A model generated the notes under the pieces. It saw nothing but the letters and a program-made list of their open reading frames with translations, did not search any database and was not told the DNA's origin. DNA of 64,000 nt, from the NCBI GenBank assembly GCA_025210735.1, contig JAOARD010000034.1:1-64000 (forward strand), read 5' to 3'. The DNA comes from Bacteroidales bacterium (GTDB lineage: Bacteria > Bacteroidota > Bacteroidia > Bacteroidales > UBA6680). Position numbers and translations under genes: made by a program. Below are positions 62,042 through 64,000 of the stretch, piece by piece. The first letter of the stretch is position 1. Every line of letters starts with the position of its first letter.

Positions 62042-64000
62042 TTACCATAATCTGTAACCAACAGAGAAATATAGTTTTGGGGTATCTGAATCTGTAAGTT
62101 TTGCCACATGAAGTTCAATAGGGCCAAACACAGAGTTATACCCCACAGCTATTCCGCCTCCACCAATCCAATCGTTAAACTTAAATAATCTATCTCCCAA
62201 CTGGCTACTCTCGCTACTAAAGTAACCTGCATTAAAGAATGCTGATACAAAGAAATCTTTATATACCTCAGACTGCAACTCAATCTTATTATATATTACA
62301 TTATTAGACATAAATGCATTCTCTCTGTATCCTAAAAAAGGAACACTATTATCAAGATAAGCATGTGCACCACCAATTCTGTATTGCTGATTATAATTAT
62401 CGCTTCTTGATGATATTCCTAAAAAAGCAGTGTGTTTATACACCAACAGGTCTGAGAATATCCTTACATTATATTTAAAACGTGTATCAAATGTAAAGTA
62501 CGCAGGTCTGTTACTATTTACTGTTTTTAATCCACCTGTTTGTCCTATAGGTTTATAGGTATCCATTTTTATCTTGTACCTGTTATCGTAATAGTAGTTA
62601 AGGTTAGTTTTTATCATAAAACCTCTTGTTGACCAATACGGACGATCAAGGGTATTAAATTTAAAGCTTAATGTAGTATACAGATAACTTATATACATCT
62701 TACTGTAGTTAGCATACAACTCTGAATTCATAAATGTATATCCTTTACCTGTTCTGAGGCCTATAGACATTGATGATTCAGGATATACCTCTGCTCCTAA
62801 ATATAATTTTGCTGTACGTATGCTGTTTATCGACATTATACGCGAATTGTTATAACCTTTAATTTTTGCAGAATTATACTCCCCTCCTCCAATAATATTT
62901 ATACTCTGTTTTGCTCCTACATATTTAGAGAATTCTGTACGTAACGATGGCAACTCTGATATATTAAGTATTGTAGACCATTTAGATGCTTTTAGTATTG
63001 AATTTCTTAGTGTAAGTCCTACAAGTACTCCTCCTTTTGTCTCATTATTGTAATTTAAAGAGGCACTCAGCATTGTGTTGTACTTCTCCTTAAATATCAT
63101 AGTAAGCAGTGCTCCGTCTTTATCTGATGTAATTCTGTATTTAATTTTATCAAAATAGAGAGTCCCATAAAGTCTAGATATAGACTCCTCAATATCTTCT
63201 GCCGAATACCAATTCTCTGGTTTAAGATTCAGTTTACCCGTAACCAGTTTATGCGATACATTCTCTAACCCTACGTACTCTACATGTTTTATCTTTATCT
63301 TCTCTATTGACACAAGGTCACTTTTTTCATGTTCGTGCAGTTCAATATCCCGACTTCTGTAATTAATGCTATCAATAAGACTTTTAAGATTCTTTTTCAT
63401 TTTTCTTGCCGCAATCTCTCCTCGATCAATTATAGAGTCGGCATTATAGAAATCGGCGGGACTATACTCTCCTAAATCAGGTTCTATAAGAACATCGCAC
63501 AGTGGTTTATTCTCTTCAGAATCCATTACACTTAACAACATTGTACTCTGCTTTAATAACGATACCATACTGCTAAGTTGATCCCTGCTCTTCATCTCTG
63601 CACCTACATAACTTCCTATTATTATATCAGCACCTCTATCAATGGTCTCTTTAACCGGAAAGTTTCTAACCAAGCCGCCATCAACAATATATCTATCATC
63701 AATACTAACAGCTGTAAATATTGTGGGAATAGCCATACTTCCTCTCAAAGCCTCAGCCATATCACCCTGATCGAATATTACAGCTTGTCCGGTTGTTATA
63801 TCAGAACCAACACAAAAAAACGGAATTGGGAAATCGGCAAACGTCTCGTACTGATACGATGGCCAGCAGTATCTTGTAAGTACTTGTGATAGTTTTTGTC
63901 CTTCAATAATACCCGAAGGCAGTTCTATTCCCTGACTTGATATTTTGAAATCTGCTACATAGTGTTTGTACTCATCTTTCTCATTTATGTTTACCTCTTT
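62042..64000 (-). CDS. Patatin-like phospholipase with Omp85/BamA-type barrel (5' end outside window)
   Basis: The reading frame stays open to the window edge, so at least the first part, holding the GxSxG serine, is missing. What is seen: the end of a patatin domain (ALRGSMAIPTIFTAVSIDDR, then the catalytic Asp in VDGGLVRNFPV), a POTRA-like segment (IKHVEYVGLENVSHKLVTGK), and a C-terminal surface-antigen/Omp85 barrel ending VGYRLW. Proteins of this type (PlpD-like, type Vd) present the phospholipase domain at the cell surface. An internal ATG at 63760 is not the true start. Confidence 0.9.
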   Translation of the reverse strand, partial: KEVNINEKDEYKHYVADFKISSQGIELPSGIIEGQKLSQVLTRYCWPSYQYETFADFPIPFFCVGSDITTGQAVIFDQGDMAEALRGSMAIPTIFTAVSIDDRYIVDGGLVRNFPVKETIDRGADIIIGSYVGAEMKSRDQLSSMVSLLKQSTMLLSVMDSEENKPLCDVLIEPDLGEYSPADFYNADSIIDRGEIAARKMKKNLKSLIDSINYRSRDIELHEHEKSDLVSIEKIKIKHVEYVGLENVSHKLVTGKLNLKPENWYSAEDIEESISRLYGTLYFDKIKYRITSDKDGALLTMIFKEKYNTMLSASLNYNNETKGGVLVGLTLRNSILKASKWSTILNISELPSLRTEFSKYVGAKQSINIIGGGEYNSAKIKGYNNSRIMSINSIRTAKLYLGAEVYPESSMSIGLRTGKGYTFMNSELYANYSKMYISYLYTTLSFKFNTLDRPYWSTRGFMIKTNLNYYYDNRYKIKMDTYKPIGQTGGLKTVNSNRPAYFTFDTRFKYNVRIFSDLLVYKHTAFLGISSRSDNYNQQYRIGGAHAYLDNSVPFLGYRENAFMSNNVIYNKIELQSEVYKDFFVSAFFNAGYFSSESSQLGDRLFKFNDWIGGGGIAVGYNSVFGPIELHVAKLTDSDTPKLYFSVGYRLW

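Noticed and set aside
62042-63760. Complete 572-residue gene starting at 63760
   Set aside because: The frame continues without stop to the window edge with good patatin homology (PIPFFCVGSDITTGQAVIFD), so the ATG at 63760 is internal and the gene is 5'-truncated by the window.
1-64000. tRNA or rRNA genes
   Set aside because: No T-arm GTTCnAnnC followed by an acceptor stem was noticed in the intergenic regions on either strand; a covariance search was not possible here.

Overview
The window is low-GC chromosomal DNA from a member of the Bacteroidota, most likely a free-living Bacteroidales/Marinilabiliales-type bacterium. The case for this rests on a TonB-dependent receptor with a carboxypeptidase-like N-terminal domain, a DUF5686 protein, an HU-like/SPOR septal protein, a bacterial sphingolipid gene set, a GG-leader peptide of the Bacteroidetes type, an almost complete lack of Shine-Dalgarno sequences, and TAnnTTTG-type -7 promoter boxes. 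Genus cannot be fixed from the sequence alone.

Layout. (1) 0.3-18 kb: tex, then a divergent cobalamin locus. On the minus strand a cobalamin riboswitch (9841-9996) precedes an orphan BtuD-type ATPase and cobQ-cobD-cbiB-cobT-cbiA. On the plus strand lie cbiL, cbiH-cbiC, cbiE-cbiT, cbiG-cbiF and cbiJ-cbiD, four of the five being fusions. Together they make the corrin ring by the anaerobic (early cobalt) route, amidate it, attach the aminopropanol arm and activate the lower ligand. A 42-bp tandem hairpin array sits between the two arms. (2) 17.9-21 kb: small housekeeping genes (SlyX-like, S4 domain, YgjP-like metallopeptidase, HU-SPOR protein, single-domain response regulator). (3) 21.4-34 kb: a Crp/Fnr regulator divergent from a complete chemotaxis operon (two STAS-like proteins, CheY, CheA, CheW, MCP, CheR, a histidine-kinase-like protein lacking its histidine, CheD, CheB), followed by a GAF/PAS sensor. 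A palindromic Crp-type operator lies between regulator and operon. No flagellar gene is present. (4) 34-43 kb: a TonB-dependent receptor, a 22-bp iteron-like array, a ribosomal-peptide locus (small HTH protein, Cys-rich GG-leader peptide, S41 lipoprotein peptidase, LanC cyclase, no dehydratase), then a 1.3-kb gene-poor stretch with a branched palindrome. (5) 43-53 kb: a DUF5686 protein, an LtaS-like alkaline-phosphatase-fold transferase and a ceramide-synthesis-like set (spt, GNAT-type bCerS, CerR-like reductase), DUF4833, and a LytS/LytR-type two-component system. (6) 53-64 kb: an RHH-like small protein, sucD, a small membrane protein, a ProX/YbaK editing domain, a GlcD/GlcF-type FAD/Fe-S oxidoreductase, an AP2-domain protein with a degenerate HNH motif and an exceptionally strong ribosome binding site, TlpA-like and ArsC-like proteins, an unknown membrane protein, and the 3' part of a patatin/Omp85 surface protein that runs off the window.

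The strongest candidates for new biology are the RiPP locus with LanC but no dehydratase; a dispersed 5'-leader element repeated in front of at least seven genes, two copies of which hold an aligned 13-codon mini-ORF; the two tandem arrays (42 bp and 22 bp periods); the AP2/dead-HNH protein with phage-like expression signals; and the chemotaxis operon with a kinase-dead HK and paired STAS proteins. No tRNA, rRNA, CRISPR array or intact insertion sequence was seen.
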